From contig DLHF01000002.1 of assembly GCA_002483085.1 (NCBI GenBank), positions 172,613 through 236,612 on the forward strand: a stretch of 64,000 nucleotides of DNA. Reading direction: 5' to 3'. Shown here piece by piece: positions 56,404-64,000 of the stretch (positions within the stretch are counted from its first letter, which is position 1; the number at the start of each line of letters is the position of its first letter). The position numbers and the translations under genes are program-made. The stretch is from Ignavibacteria bacterium UBA7675. Its GTDB lineage: Bacteria > Bacteroidota > Ignavibacteria > Kapaibacteriales > UB7675. A model generated the notes under the pieces. It ran no database searches and was not told where the DNA came from. It was given only the letters and a program-made list of their open reading frames with translations.

Positions 56404-56640
56404 GGCACGGGCGTCGTTGTCCCAACGCGTAGTCGCTGTCACCGGTCGCACATCCGCTTGCTGGTGTCCGGCTGCTATACGCCGGAGGGATATTCTATTT
56501 CGGTATCTACCCGCGCAAAAGAGCTGGACCTGTGCTGGTGTTGCTTGTGTGTACAGCTTACGGTGTCGGTGCGCGGACGAGCTTATGACAATAGCAGCGC
56601 GGTGCACAGACTGAACACAAGAGCCGAGAGCATTGCACGA
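56404..56640 (+). repeat. Dispersed intergenic repeat, copy 9 (complete)
   Basis: GGCACGGGCGT at 56404-56414, GTCGCTGTCACCGGTCGCA at 56432-56450, a GCGCGGACGAGCTTATGA segment near 56572-56588 also present in copy 1, core GCAGCGCGGTGC at 56594-56605, then ACAGACTGAACACAAGAGC. About 140 bases separate the two modules. No gene is seen. Confidence 0.78.
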
Positions 56641-56806
56641 TAATCGCAGGGGGCAGAGCATATGGCAGTTCTTATCAGATGAGCCGAAGCAATACTTCGC
56701 CCTTGTGGGCAATTATTTTTCTTCCCTCATACAAAGGAAAGGCGGTTTTTCGTACATTGGAAATTGGGGTGTAGTTGGTGGTTTTTAATTCTGGACTGCA
56801 AAGAGT

Positions 56807-59800
56807 ATGAGTTCAACAACAGAGCCTATCAGCGGAGAGGAAGAGATTTTTCGCGGCAGCGGTGGGTCGAGCTCGGACGACGCGTCTCTCCGGCAAAAGC
56901 TGGCGCAGGCTGAGAAGCAAATACGGGAATTGCAGAGCGAACTCAGTTACAGCCGAAAACGCGAGCAGCAGACTGTAGAGCAGCTTCGCATGAGTGCGGC
57001 TATGTTTCGCGCTATGAGCGATACCTCGTCGTTTGGCCTGTTTGTGTCATCACCCGACGGCAACTGCATACACATCAATGCAGCCTACAGCCGTATTACC
57101 GGTCTTACTTACGAGCAGGCACTTGGCGACGGCTGGAGCAAAGCCATACACCCCGACGACTACCATCGCGTGTACGAAGAGTGGCATGCTGCTGCGCGCC
57201 AGCAACAGCGATTTGCTGGCAGAATTCGCTATGTGCGTACCGATGGCACGGTGTTCTGGACCAATGTGCGGACCGACGCTATCATAGACAATGGCGAGCT
57301 TCTGGGCTATATTAGTTGTGTGGAAGACAGTACGGATCTTGTGCGGGCGCGCGAGGAGTTGCTGCGGCGCGAGGAACTACTTTCTGCTACGAGTATGGTG
57401 GCTAGCATCGGTGGCTGGGAGTTCGATATTGCTACGAACGACCAGACGTGGACCGATCAGGTGTATCATATTTACGAAGTAAGACCCGGTGTAAAACAAA
57501 GCGTGGAGGATACGCTACAGTTCTACCCTCCTGAAGCCCGAGCCACTCTGGTGCAGGCAATAGACCGGGCAATACAGCATGGCGAAGCCTACGATCTGGA
57601 ACTTCCGATGATCACTGCGCGGGGCAGGAACCGCTGGATACGCGCTATAGGCCGGGTGCATGCACGCAATGGAAAAACCGTAAGGCTGTATGGTGCTATT
57701 CAGGACATCACCGACCGCCGACATGCAGAAGAAGAACTGCGAAAACAGAGCCAGACATTAGACGGTATTTTGGGCAATATGCCTGTATTTACGTACAGAG
57801 TCGACGAGCAGGGAGTATTTACCGAATTACACGGCACCGGATTAGAGCGTTTTGGTATTGATAGCCAGCGATTGGTAGGACGCCCGGCCAGCAAAGCGTT
57901 TCCACCTATGAGAGATACAATACAGGACGTTGCCGAAGGCAAGGCAATGGTCATAGATGAGTTTAGAGGAAAGTGGAAAGGCGAGCTGTGGTGCTTTGCC
58001 AATTATCTATTCCCGGATAAATTTCAGCCCGGCCATTATATTGGTTTTGCTCTGGATATTACAGAGCGACGCCGCGCAGAAGAATCCATGCGAGAGCACC
58101 TAGCCACGCTCCGCGCAGTGATGGAAAGCACCCGAAGCATCATTTTTGCCGTCGACAGCCAATACCGCTACCTAGCGTTTAATTCTGTCCACCGAACTAG
58201 CATGAAGACACTGTACGGTGTAGATATTGCCGACGGTATGGATATGCTACAGCAAATGTCCAACGAAGACGACCGCATTGGGCTCCAGGAAGGGCTCGAT
58301 CTCGCGCTGAATAACGAGCAGTACACTATCGTGCAGGAACACCGTCCGCCCTCAGGCGACAGCAACTACTATGAACTCTCCTATAATCCTATCCGAACCG
58401 ACACGGACGAGGTCATAGGAGTAGCTGTGTATGTGCAGGACATTTCCGATCGGTTAAATGCTCAGAAGAAACTCTTTAATACCCTTGCTCTGCAGCGGGC
58501 TATTCTCGATAGTACAGACTTTTCTATTATTGCTACTGACAGCAATGGCATTATCAAGACATTTAACCGTGGTGCCGAGCGAATGCTGCTCTATAGAGCA
58601 GATGAAGTGGTAAATAAAGTAACACCGGGTATTATTCACGATGCGAGCGAGGTGGTAAAGCGAGCAGAAGAGCTTACGCAAGAGCTCGGTAGGAGTATCG
58701 AACCTGGTTTTGAAGTATTTGCAGCTCAGGCGCGTTTAGGTATTACCGATGAACGGGAGTGGACCTATATCCGCAAAGACGGCAGCCGCTTCCCTGTGCT
58801 GCTTTCTATTACGTCGATGCGCGCTCCCGACGGAGAAATTATAGGCTTTCTTGGTGTGAGCGTGGATATCACACAGCGCAAGGCCGATGAGCAAATGCTA
58901 AAAAGAACGGAGGCAGCGTTACTAGAGGCACAGCGCATTGCCAGCACAGGTAGCTACGAGATCAATGTAAGAACAAGGGAAAGGAGCTGGACAAAACAGG
59001 CTGCGCTGGTCTTTGGGCTCGATGAAAATACACCATTTGAGAGTATTAATGCCGATGAGCTGATTCATCCTGAAGATGTCGAGGCCGTGCAACACGCCTG
59101 GCAGCACGCTATTGCGACAAAGACCATTTTTAACATGGACTACAGAGTAATAAAGCCCGATAACCGCATCGGTTATGTAAGCGGCTCGGGAAAGCCTGTG
59201 TTCGACGAGCATGGCGAACTGGTTTATATGATAGGAACGTTGCAAGATATTAGTATCAGAAAGCAGTATGAGGGAGACCTGCTTGCTGCAAAAGAGGCTG
59301 CCGACGCCGCCAACCGCGCAAAGTCTGAATTTCTTGCCAATATGTCGCACGAGATTCGCACACCCCTGAACGCCGTACTCGGATTTGCCGAATTGCTGCG
59401 CGGTCATGTACACGAAGAGCAGCCAAAGAGCTATGCTCAGGCTGTGATCACAAGCGGCAAGACTCTGCTTACGCTCATCAATGATATTCTCGACCTCTCA
59501 AAGATAGAGGCCGGCATGGTGCTTATTCATGCTGAGCAGACAGATGTAAGCCAAGTCATTGAAGAAATACGACAAGTATTCTCCGAGCGTATCAGAGAGA
59601 AACATCTCCGGTTTTTTGTGGAAAATCCCGCCCGAATTACATTTGTTCTCGACCCCGGGCGATTGCGCCAGATACTGCTTAATCTCGTGGGGAATGCTGT
59701 GAAGTTTACTGAACAGGGACATGTGCGAATAAGCGCTATGGTGCGCCAGCATTCGGAGCATGGTATCGATAGGAGAAGAGAACTTTGTATTAAAGTAGAG

Positions 59801-60823
59801 GATACCGGAATAGGTATTCCCAAAAGCCAGCAAAGTGTTATCTTTGAAGCTTTCAAACAGCAAGATGGACAGAGTACGCGCAAGTACGGAGGCACAGGGC
59901 TGGGGCTTACGATTACAAAACGTCTTGTAGAGGCAATGCACGGTGTTCTTTCCCTGTCGAGCGAAACAGGTAAGGGGTCGGCCTTTGAGGTTGTCATTCC
60001 CGAAGCTGTATCCTCGACGACGGAGGAACTTACTACAGGACACGACGAAGCCGTTGCTGTGGATTTCCACAATGCTACGGTGCTGATTGCCGACGACGAT
60101 AGCATGAACCGCAGGCTGCTACAGGAAATGCTGGCGAACACACATTTGCACCTTATAGAAGCTGCTACAGGAATAGATGCTATAAAAGCTGCGTGGAGCG
60201 CGTCGCCGCGTGCTATCCTTATGGACTTGCGGATGCCGGGCCTCAATGGCTATGAAACCATCGAACGCATTCGGCAGATTCCCGGACTGCAAGCTGTTCC
60301 TGTTGTCCTTGTTACGGCGTCAGCTTTGCGGGAAGAAGTACAGCAGCTTGGCGAGCTCGTACACCGTGTGTTGTACAAGCCAATAGCGTATCCCGAGCTG
60401 TTGTCCGTGCTTATGGAGCTCCTTCCCCATACGTTTGTCGAGCATTCGGAACCTATTGCAGAAGAAGTTGTCGAGCTGGAAGACAGCACGGATAATACTA
60501 TAGCGATGCTTGTAGAATCTGCCGACAGGCTGCCTCCTGTGCTGGCTGAGCTGAACGCCAACTTTTTGCCGTTGTGGCACGAGTTGCAAGCGGTGCCGGT
60601 GCTCGATGAATTAGAGGCATTCGCTCAGGATCTGTGCGAACTCAGCGCAAAAGCAGACATTCCAGCCCTTACATCCTATGGCGATACGCTGCTGCGCCAG
60701 GTGCGAAATCTCGATGTGATGGCGTTTACGGCGACGCTCGCTCAGTTTTTGCCATTGCTCGAAGCAATGGAGCATGTTATTACAGATTCAGACCTTTCTT
60801 CGGGAGATATTTCATGCCAGTGA
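56807..60823 (+). CDS. Multi-PAS hybrid histidine kinase
   Basis: A 1338-residue cytoplasmic sensor with no transmembrane helix. An N-terminal coiled coil (about 25-65) is followed by roughly six PAS/PAC repeats (about 65-820), a HisKA domain with His in NMSHEIRTPLNAVLG near 848, a HATPase domain (NLVGNAVKF, DTGIGI, GTGLGLTI), and a receiver domain near 1080-1205 with the Asp in LMDLRMPG. The last 110 residues are helical and resemble the tails found after receivers in hybrid kinases. Its stop overlaps the next kinase gene by ten bases. Ligands are unknown. Confidence 0.9.
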   Translation: MSSTTEPISGEEEIFRGSGGSSSDDASLRQKLAQAEKQIRELQSELSYSRKREQQTVEQLRMSAAMFRAMSDTSSFGLFVSSPDGNCIHINAAYSRITGLTYEQALGDGWSKAIHPDDYHRVYEEWHAAARQQQRFAGRIRYVRTDGTVFWTNVRTDAIIDNGELLGYISCVEDSTDLVRAREELLRREELLSATSMVASIGGWEFDIATNDQTWTDQVYHIYEVRPGVKQSVEDTLQFYPPEARATLVQAIDRAIQHGEAYDLELPMITARGRNRWIRAIGRVHARNGKTVRLYGAIQDITDRRHAEEELRKQSQTLDGILGNMPVFTYRVDEQGVFTELHGTGLERFGIDSQRLVGRPASKAFPPMRDTIQDVAEGKAMVIDEFRGKWKGELWCFANYLFPDKFQPGHYIGFALDITERRRAEESMREHLATLRAVMESTRSIIFAVDSQYRYLAFNSVHRTSMKTLYGVDIADGMDMLQQMSNEDDRIGLQEGLDLALNNEQYTIVQEHRPPSGDSNYYELSYNPIRTDTDEVIGVAVYVQDISDRLNAQKKLFNTLALQRAILDSTDFSIIATDSNGIIKTFNRGAERMLLYRADEVVNKVTPGIIHDASEVVKRAEELTQELGRSIEPGFEVFAAQARLGITDEREWTYIRKDGSRFPVLLSITSMRAPDGEIIGFLGVSVDITQRKADEQMLKRTEAALLEAQRIASTGSYEINVRTRERSWTKQAALVFGLDENTPFESINADELIHPEDVEAVQHAWQHAIATKTIFNMDYRVIKPDNRIGYVSGSGKPVFDEHGELVYMIGTLQDISIRKQYEGDLLAAKEAADAANRAKSEFLANMSHEIRTPLNAVLGFAELLRGHVHEEQPKSYAQAVITSGKTLLTLINDILDLSKIEAGMVLIHAEQTDVSQVIEEIRQVFSERIREKHLRFFVENPARITFVLDPGRLRQILLNLVGNAVKFTEQGHVRISAMVRQHSEHGIDRRRELCIKVEDTGIGIPKSQQSVIFEAFKQQDGQSTRKYGGTGLGLTITKRLVEAMHGVLSLSSETGKGSAFEVVIPEAVSSTTEELTTGHDEAVAVDFHNATVLIADDDSMNRRLLQEMLANTHLHLIEAATGIDAIKAAWSASPRAILMDLRMPGLNGYETIERIRQIPGLQAVPVVLVTASALREEVQQLGELVHRVLYKPIAYPELLSVLMELLPHTFVEHSEPIAEEVVELEDSTDNTIAMLVESADRLPPVLAELNANFLPLWHELQAVPVLDELEAFAQDLCELSAKADIPALTSYGDTLLRQVRNLDVMAFTATLAQFLPLLEAMEHVITDSDLSSGDISCQ

Positions 60824-62037
60824 ACGGACAGATGGAAATCGGACGCAAATCGCTTGTAATGATCGTGGATGATATGCCGCAAAATGTACAAGTGGTAGCC
60901 GGAATTCTGCGGAATGAAGGTCTCGATTGTGTCCTCGCCATGAGCGGTGATCAGGCGCTGGCCGTTGTGCATAAGCGCATACCCGACCTCATATTATTAG
61001 ACATTCAGATGCCAGATCTCGATGGCTTTGAAGTCTGCCGTCGCCTTCAGAAGGACGAAGCTACGCGCGATATCCCCGTGATTTTTCTCACTGCTCGCAC
61101 GTCGTCCGAAGATATTGTACAAGGACTACAGCTTGGAGCTGTCGACTACATCACCAAGCCCTTTCGGTTAGAAGAGTTGCTTCTGCGGGTGCACAACCAT
61201 TTGGAGCTAAAACACGCACGCGAGCGCCTACAGCGCTATAATGAAGAACTCGAAGAGAAAGTGCAAGAGCGTACAGCAGCTCTGCGTGTAGCAATCGAAA
61301 GTGAACGCGAGTTCAAAGACTTACACTCCAAATTTATCGCCTCTGTGTCGCACCAGTTTCGCACGCCCATGACCTCCATACTGCTCAATGCCGACTTGTT
61401 TCTACGCTCTGTGCAGAAGGGGACACCGTTCCCAGTTGAGAAGGTATCGGAGATGTTTTCCGATACGGTGTCGGCTGTGAAACGCATGATGAGTATGCTG
61501 GAAAGCAATTCTAAATTCCTGAATATCGAGACTCTGATTCTTACCGATCCTCTTTCAGAAGCCGACCTGTGCGCTTTTTGCCATTCCGCTGTTCAGAACT
61601 TTTGTGCGGCAGAATCTCCGAGTAGGTCTATCCGGGTTGCCTGTGATACTACCGAGCCACTGACTGCATATATCCAGACCTTTGTACTCGAAATAGCCCT
61701 ACAGGAGCTGCTGAAAAATGCTGTCCAGTATTCGGCTCGCGGCACCGAGATTGTCGTGGATGTAGTACGCGCTCGCGATAGTATGCAGGTTCGCGTTGTC
61801 AATGAAGGGCGTGGTGTGCCTGAATACGAGCAGGATGCTATTTTTGAGCTGTTCCGGCGCGGCCATCAGGAAGAAGAAATCGGCAAGGTGCCGGGGCTTG
61901 GCCTTGGCCTCGCCATTGCCCACATGTGTATGCAGCAAGCAATGAGAGGACGAGTGTGGTGCAAGAGCAGTCCCGGCGAGACAACAACATTTGTTCTGGA
62001 AATACCAATATCGGAACCCGCTGTTGTTGCGGAGTGA
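60814..62037 (+). CDS. Receiver-histidine kinase fusion, coupled to the preceding hybrid kinase
   Basis: A 407-residue protein: receiver domain (about 10-130, Asp in LLDIQMPDLDG, Lys in YITKPFR), a coiled-coil linker (LQRYNEELEEKVQERTAALR), HisKA with His in SVSHQFRTPMTSIL, and HATPase with NAVQYSARG and GLGLGLAIAH. The ATG at 60814 follows GGGAG and overlaps the previous stop by ten bases; a longer frame from 60634 is a shadow. The arrangement fits a relay in which this protein's receiver is charged by the large kinase. Confidence 0.88.
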   Translation: MPVNGQMEIGRKSLVMIVDDMPQNVQVVAGILRNEGLDCVLAMSGDQALAVVHKRIPDLILLDIQMPDLDGFEVCRRLQKDEATRDIPVIFLTARTSSEDIVQGLQLGAVDYITKPFRLEELLLRVHNHLELKHARERLQRYNEELEEKVQERTAALRVAIESEREFKDLHSKFIASVSHQFRTPMTSILLNADLFLRSVQKGTPFPVEKVSEMFSDTVSAVKRMMSMLESNSKFLNIETLILTDPLSEADLCAFCHSAVQNFCAAESPSRSIRVACDTTEPLTAYIQTFVLEIALQELLKNAVQYSARGTEIVVDVVRARDSMQVRVVNEGRGVPEYEQDAIFELFRRGHQEEEIGKVPGLGLGLAIAHMCMQQAMRGRVWCKSSPGETTTFVLEIPISEPAVVAE

Positions 62038-62151
62038 TACCGGAGTAGTGCAGTTCCTTTTTTGATGCTCTGCTCGCAGCGACAATTTCTGATGAATATA
62101 TACAATGGCACCCGGCTCGCATATTCGCGAACACTATTCAGTGTATTCAAC

Positions 62152-62523
62152 ATGGCTTTCCGCATTACAAGGCTCGACCATATTCAGATCACTATTCCGG
62201 CAGATGGTGAATCGCAAGCCCGGAACTTCTACGGCAGCGTTCTCGGCCTATCCGAAATCGAAAAGCCCGAAGCCTTGCGGCCCAACGGCGGTATGTGGTT
62301 CCAGGCTGCTGACATTCAGATACACATCGGTGTGGAGGGACCGCAAACACCGTCGAAGCGACATCCAGCATTTGCAGTTGACGACCTTGCTGCACTGCGC
62401 CAGCATTTAGAAAACTGCGGTGTGCACATCAAAGAAGACACCGTGATTCCCGGTGTCCATCGCTTCTCCTGCTTTGATCCCTTTGGCAACAGAATTGAAT
62501 TTTTAGAAAAATACAACGAGTAA
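62152..62523 (+). CDS. VOC-family (glyoxalase-like) protein
   Basis: A 123-residue vicinal oxygen chelate fold protein with a LDHIQITIP first strand and a C-terminal CFDPFGNRIEFLE motif containing the metal-binding Glu. The single-domain form acts as a dimer. The family includes glyoxalase I, fosfomycin-resistance proteins and dioxygenases; nothing here separates these. The ATG at 62152 is preferred over the open start at 62062. Confidence 0.82.
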   Translation: MAFRITRLDHIQITIPADGESQARNFYGSVLGLSEIEKPEALRPNGGMWFQAADIQIHIGVEGPQTPSKRHPAFAVDDLAALRQHLENCGVHIKEDTVIPGVHRFSCFDPFGNRIEFLEKYNE

Positions 62524-62654
62524 TAGCATACGCATTTTCGTAGCGTTCGGCTTCATCTTGTTTTCGTACCTTCACTCTGCCGATAGTACTAGGCGTAGCA
62601 AAGCAGACTGTTGTTGGCGTACATGGACGCACGATGGAAGCGTACTCATATTAG

Positions 62655-63020
62655 GTTCCCAAAGACTTCTATGTGAGCCTGTTCCGCATAGAGCTTTCCA
62701 GCAAGCACCCGGACTATGTTGTTGCCAACGCGCAGACTCAAGCAACTGCTGATGATGCACGAAAAGAGTGCGCTGTCCGATGGAAGGTTGAGCAGACTCA
62801 TCGAGAGATCAAGCAGACCATTGGTATCGAACGCTGTCAATGTCGCAAGGAGCGTATTCAGCGCAACCACATTGCCTGTGCAATGCTTGTCTGGGCGAGG
62901 CTTAACCAGGTTGCACACCAGGCTGGCTCGACGATCTATCAGCTCAAACGATTCTTACTGGACGACGACATCAAGCAGGAGCTTCGCTCGCCGAGGATCC
63001 CTATGGTCGGATTTGCGTAA
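62655..63020 (+). mobile_element. 5'-truncated DDE transposase remnant
   Basis: The frame is open from 62655 to 63020 and encodes the C-terminal end of a transposase: WKVEQTHREIKQTIGIERCQCRKER with IQRNHIACAMLVWARL, the conserved Glu-containing C-terminal part found in IS4/IS701-type elements. The catalytic Asp residues upstream are missing, and a TAG stands at 62652. No terminal inverted repeats are recognisable. It sits immediately before a GmrSD-type restriction gene and marks a region of transfer. Confidence 0.72.
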
Positions 63021-63065
63021 GTCCTAATCGATTAACCATGTAGCAATAAACAAAGGTTCTGTAAG

Positions 63066-64000
63066 ATGGCAGAGTTAAGCGTAAGTAAAAAGACTATTGG
63101 CAAGCTGTTTAGCGAAATGCAAAACAAACAATATATCATCCCTGATTTTCAGCGGCCCTACAATTGGGATGCTGAGAAATGTGAAACCCTTTGGAATGAT
63201 ATTGAAACCTTCACAATTACGGAAGCAATGTCTGGTTCAGATTATTTCCTAGGAACTATTGTTTCTTATATGAGCGATGGCAACCATCAAGCTGTTATCG
63301 ACGGGCAACAACGAATCACTTCGTTGTTATTAATGCTTCGAGCGTTCTATAGAAAATTAGAAGACATGATTGAAGATGAAGATGTTATCGGATTAAAAAA
63401 TCAATTGGCTCCTTGTATTTGGGATGTTAATCCGATTTCGCAAAAGGTAACAGATAAGAGTAAGATACACATTAAATCATTAGTGGTGACGGAAGAAGAC
63501 AACGAGACATTCCATCGAGTTTTGGAAACGGGAACATGTAGAGATAATGCTGTAGATAATTATTCTGTAAACTATCGTTTCTTTAAGGGGAAATGTGACG
63601 AGTATGCAGAGAGAAATCCATTGCAATGGAAACAACTCTGTGTGACACTGATACAGAAGTGTATTGTTTTACCGATTGAGTGTGATACACCCGAAACAGC
63701 CCTTACGATATTCTCGACTCTTAATGATAGAGGTTTGCCATTGGCAGATTCAGATATATTTAAAGCGCAGATTTACCGAAATTTTAATACATCTGAACAG
63801 CGAAGGGAGTTTACGGATACTTGGAAAGAACTTACAGACACTTGCAAAAAAGCGCATATTTCCATCGACGATGTCTTTAGGTACTACACTCATGTATTGA
63901 GAGCGAGAAATAATGATAAATCCAAAGAAGTCGGTTTGCGTAAATTTTATGCGGCTGAAAACTACAAGCGATTGAGTGAAGTACTCCTACTTTTTAGGAC
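63066..64000 (+). CDS. GmrSD-type DUF262 restriction endonuclease subunit (3' end cut by window)
   Basis: The frame is open from the ATG at 63066 to the window end, giving 311 codons so far. It has the DUF262 hallmarks: IIPDFQRPYNWD near residues 23-34, and VIDGQQRITSLLLML (about 79-93) with the DGQQR nucleotide-binding motif. Families with DUF262, often fused to a DUF1524 HNH domain, include GmrSD, which cleaves glucosylated hydroxymethylcytosine phage DNA. A DUF1524 tail, if present, lies beyond the window. The base composition is richer in A and T than the neighbouring genes, suggesting acquisition. Confidence 0.82.
   Translation, partial: MAELSVSKKTIGKLFSEMQNKQYIIPDFQRPYNWDAEKCETLWNDIETFTITEAMSGSDYFLGTIVSYMSDGNHQAVIDGQQRITSLLLMLRAFYRKLEDMIEDEDVIGLKNQLAPCIWDVNPISQKVTDKSKIHIKSLVVTEEDNETFHRVLETGTCRDNAVDNYSVNYRFFKGKCDEYAERNPLQWKQLCVTLIQKCIVLPIECDTPETALTIFSTLNDRGLPLADSDIFKAQIYRNFNTSEQRREFTDTWKELTDTCKKAHISIDDVFRYYTHVLRARNNDKSKEVGLRKFYAAENYKRLSEVLLLFR

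Noticed and set aside
1..64000. CRISPR arrays, rRNA genes and known riboswitches
   Set aside because: No regularly spaced direct repeats of CRISPR type, no rRNA sequence and no recognisable riboswitch core were seen; the 12-bp array at 9186 is far too short to be a CRISPR.

Overview
The window looks like a chromosomal segment of a Bacteroidota/Chlorobiota-type (FCB group) bacterium. The evidence is a row of large secreted proteins ending in type IX secretion (Por/T9SS) C-terminal sorting domains, promoters of the TAnnTTTG type in front of tRNA and housekeeping genes, a PD40/OmpA protein and long periplasm-inserted OppC-type permeases. A lineage close to Ignavibacteria or Kapabacteria would fit, but that placement is inference.

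Layout. 1-8.9 kb: a YqaA-like membrane protein, an MlaF-type ATPase, an asd-manC-DegT aminotransferase cluster, a PAP2 phosphatase, and recO with a CNNM/CBS transporter-like protein. 9.0-13.6 kb: a tRNA-Asn followed by a gene-poor, decayed island with an integrase remnant, a 12-bp tandem repeat, a chemoreceptor fragment, a phage-like cysteine-rich protein, a lipoprotein and two members of an unrecognised protein family. 13.6-20 kb: an MBL hydrolase, ruvA with a degenerate HisA-like protein, yraN, gmd, and two oligopeptide permeases. 20-23.5 kb: a sensor kinase with a decayed copy of its sensor domain upstream, dut and a tRNA-Arg. 23.6-38.4 kb: a TPR membrane protein and five secreted proteins (2204, 669, 398, 1007 and 259 aa), at least three with clear T9SS sorting domains. 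38.4-46.9 kb: a heptosyltransferase-like GT9 enzyme, a DUF3108 protein, two lipoprotein cyclophilins, uppP, OsmC, a LamG-like protein, an exonuclease and a transaldolase. 47-55.7 kb: the overlapping operon aspS-speB-dapD-M16 peptidase, an OmpA/PD40 protein and a secreted protein of the family often labelled asparagine synthetase B. 55.9-62.5 kb: a multi-PAS hybrid histidine kinase overlapping a REC-histidine kinase gene. 62.6-64 kb: a transposase remnant and the start of a GmrSD-type (DUF262) restriction gene, truncated by the window edge.

The most unusual structure is a dispersed intergenic repeat family. Nine full or partial copies lie between genes across the whole window. They share a 5' module (GGCACGGGCGT, about 16 variable bases, then GTCGCTGTCNCCGGTCGCA) and a 3' module (GCNGCGCGGTGCNGAGAC), separated by sequence that differs between copies. 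I do not recognise this family.

The genes together describe envelope building and surface secretion (manC, gmd, DegT, uppP, GT9, MlaF, T9SS cargo), lysine precursor synthesis (asd, dapD), DNA repair (recO, ruvA) and signalling (three histidine kinases).
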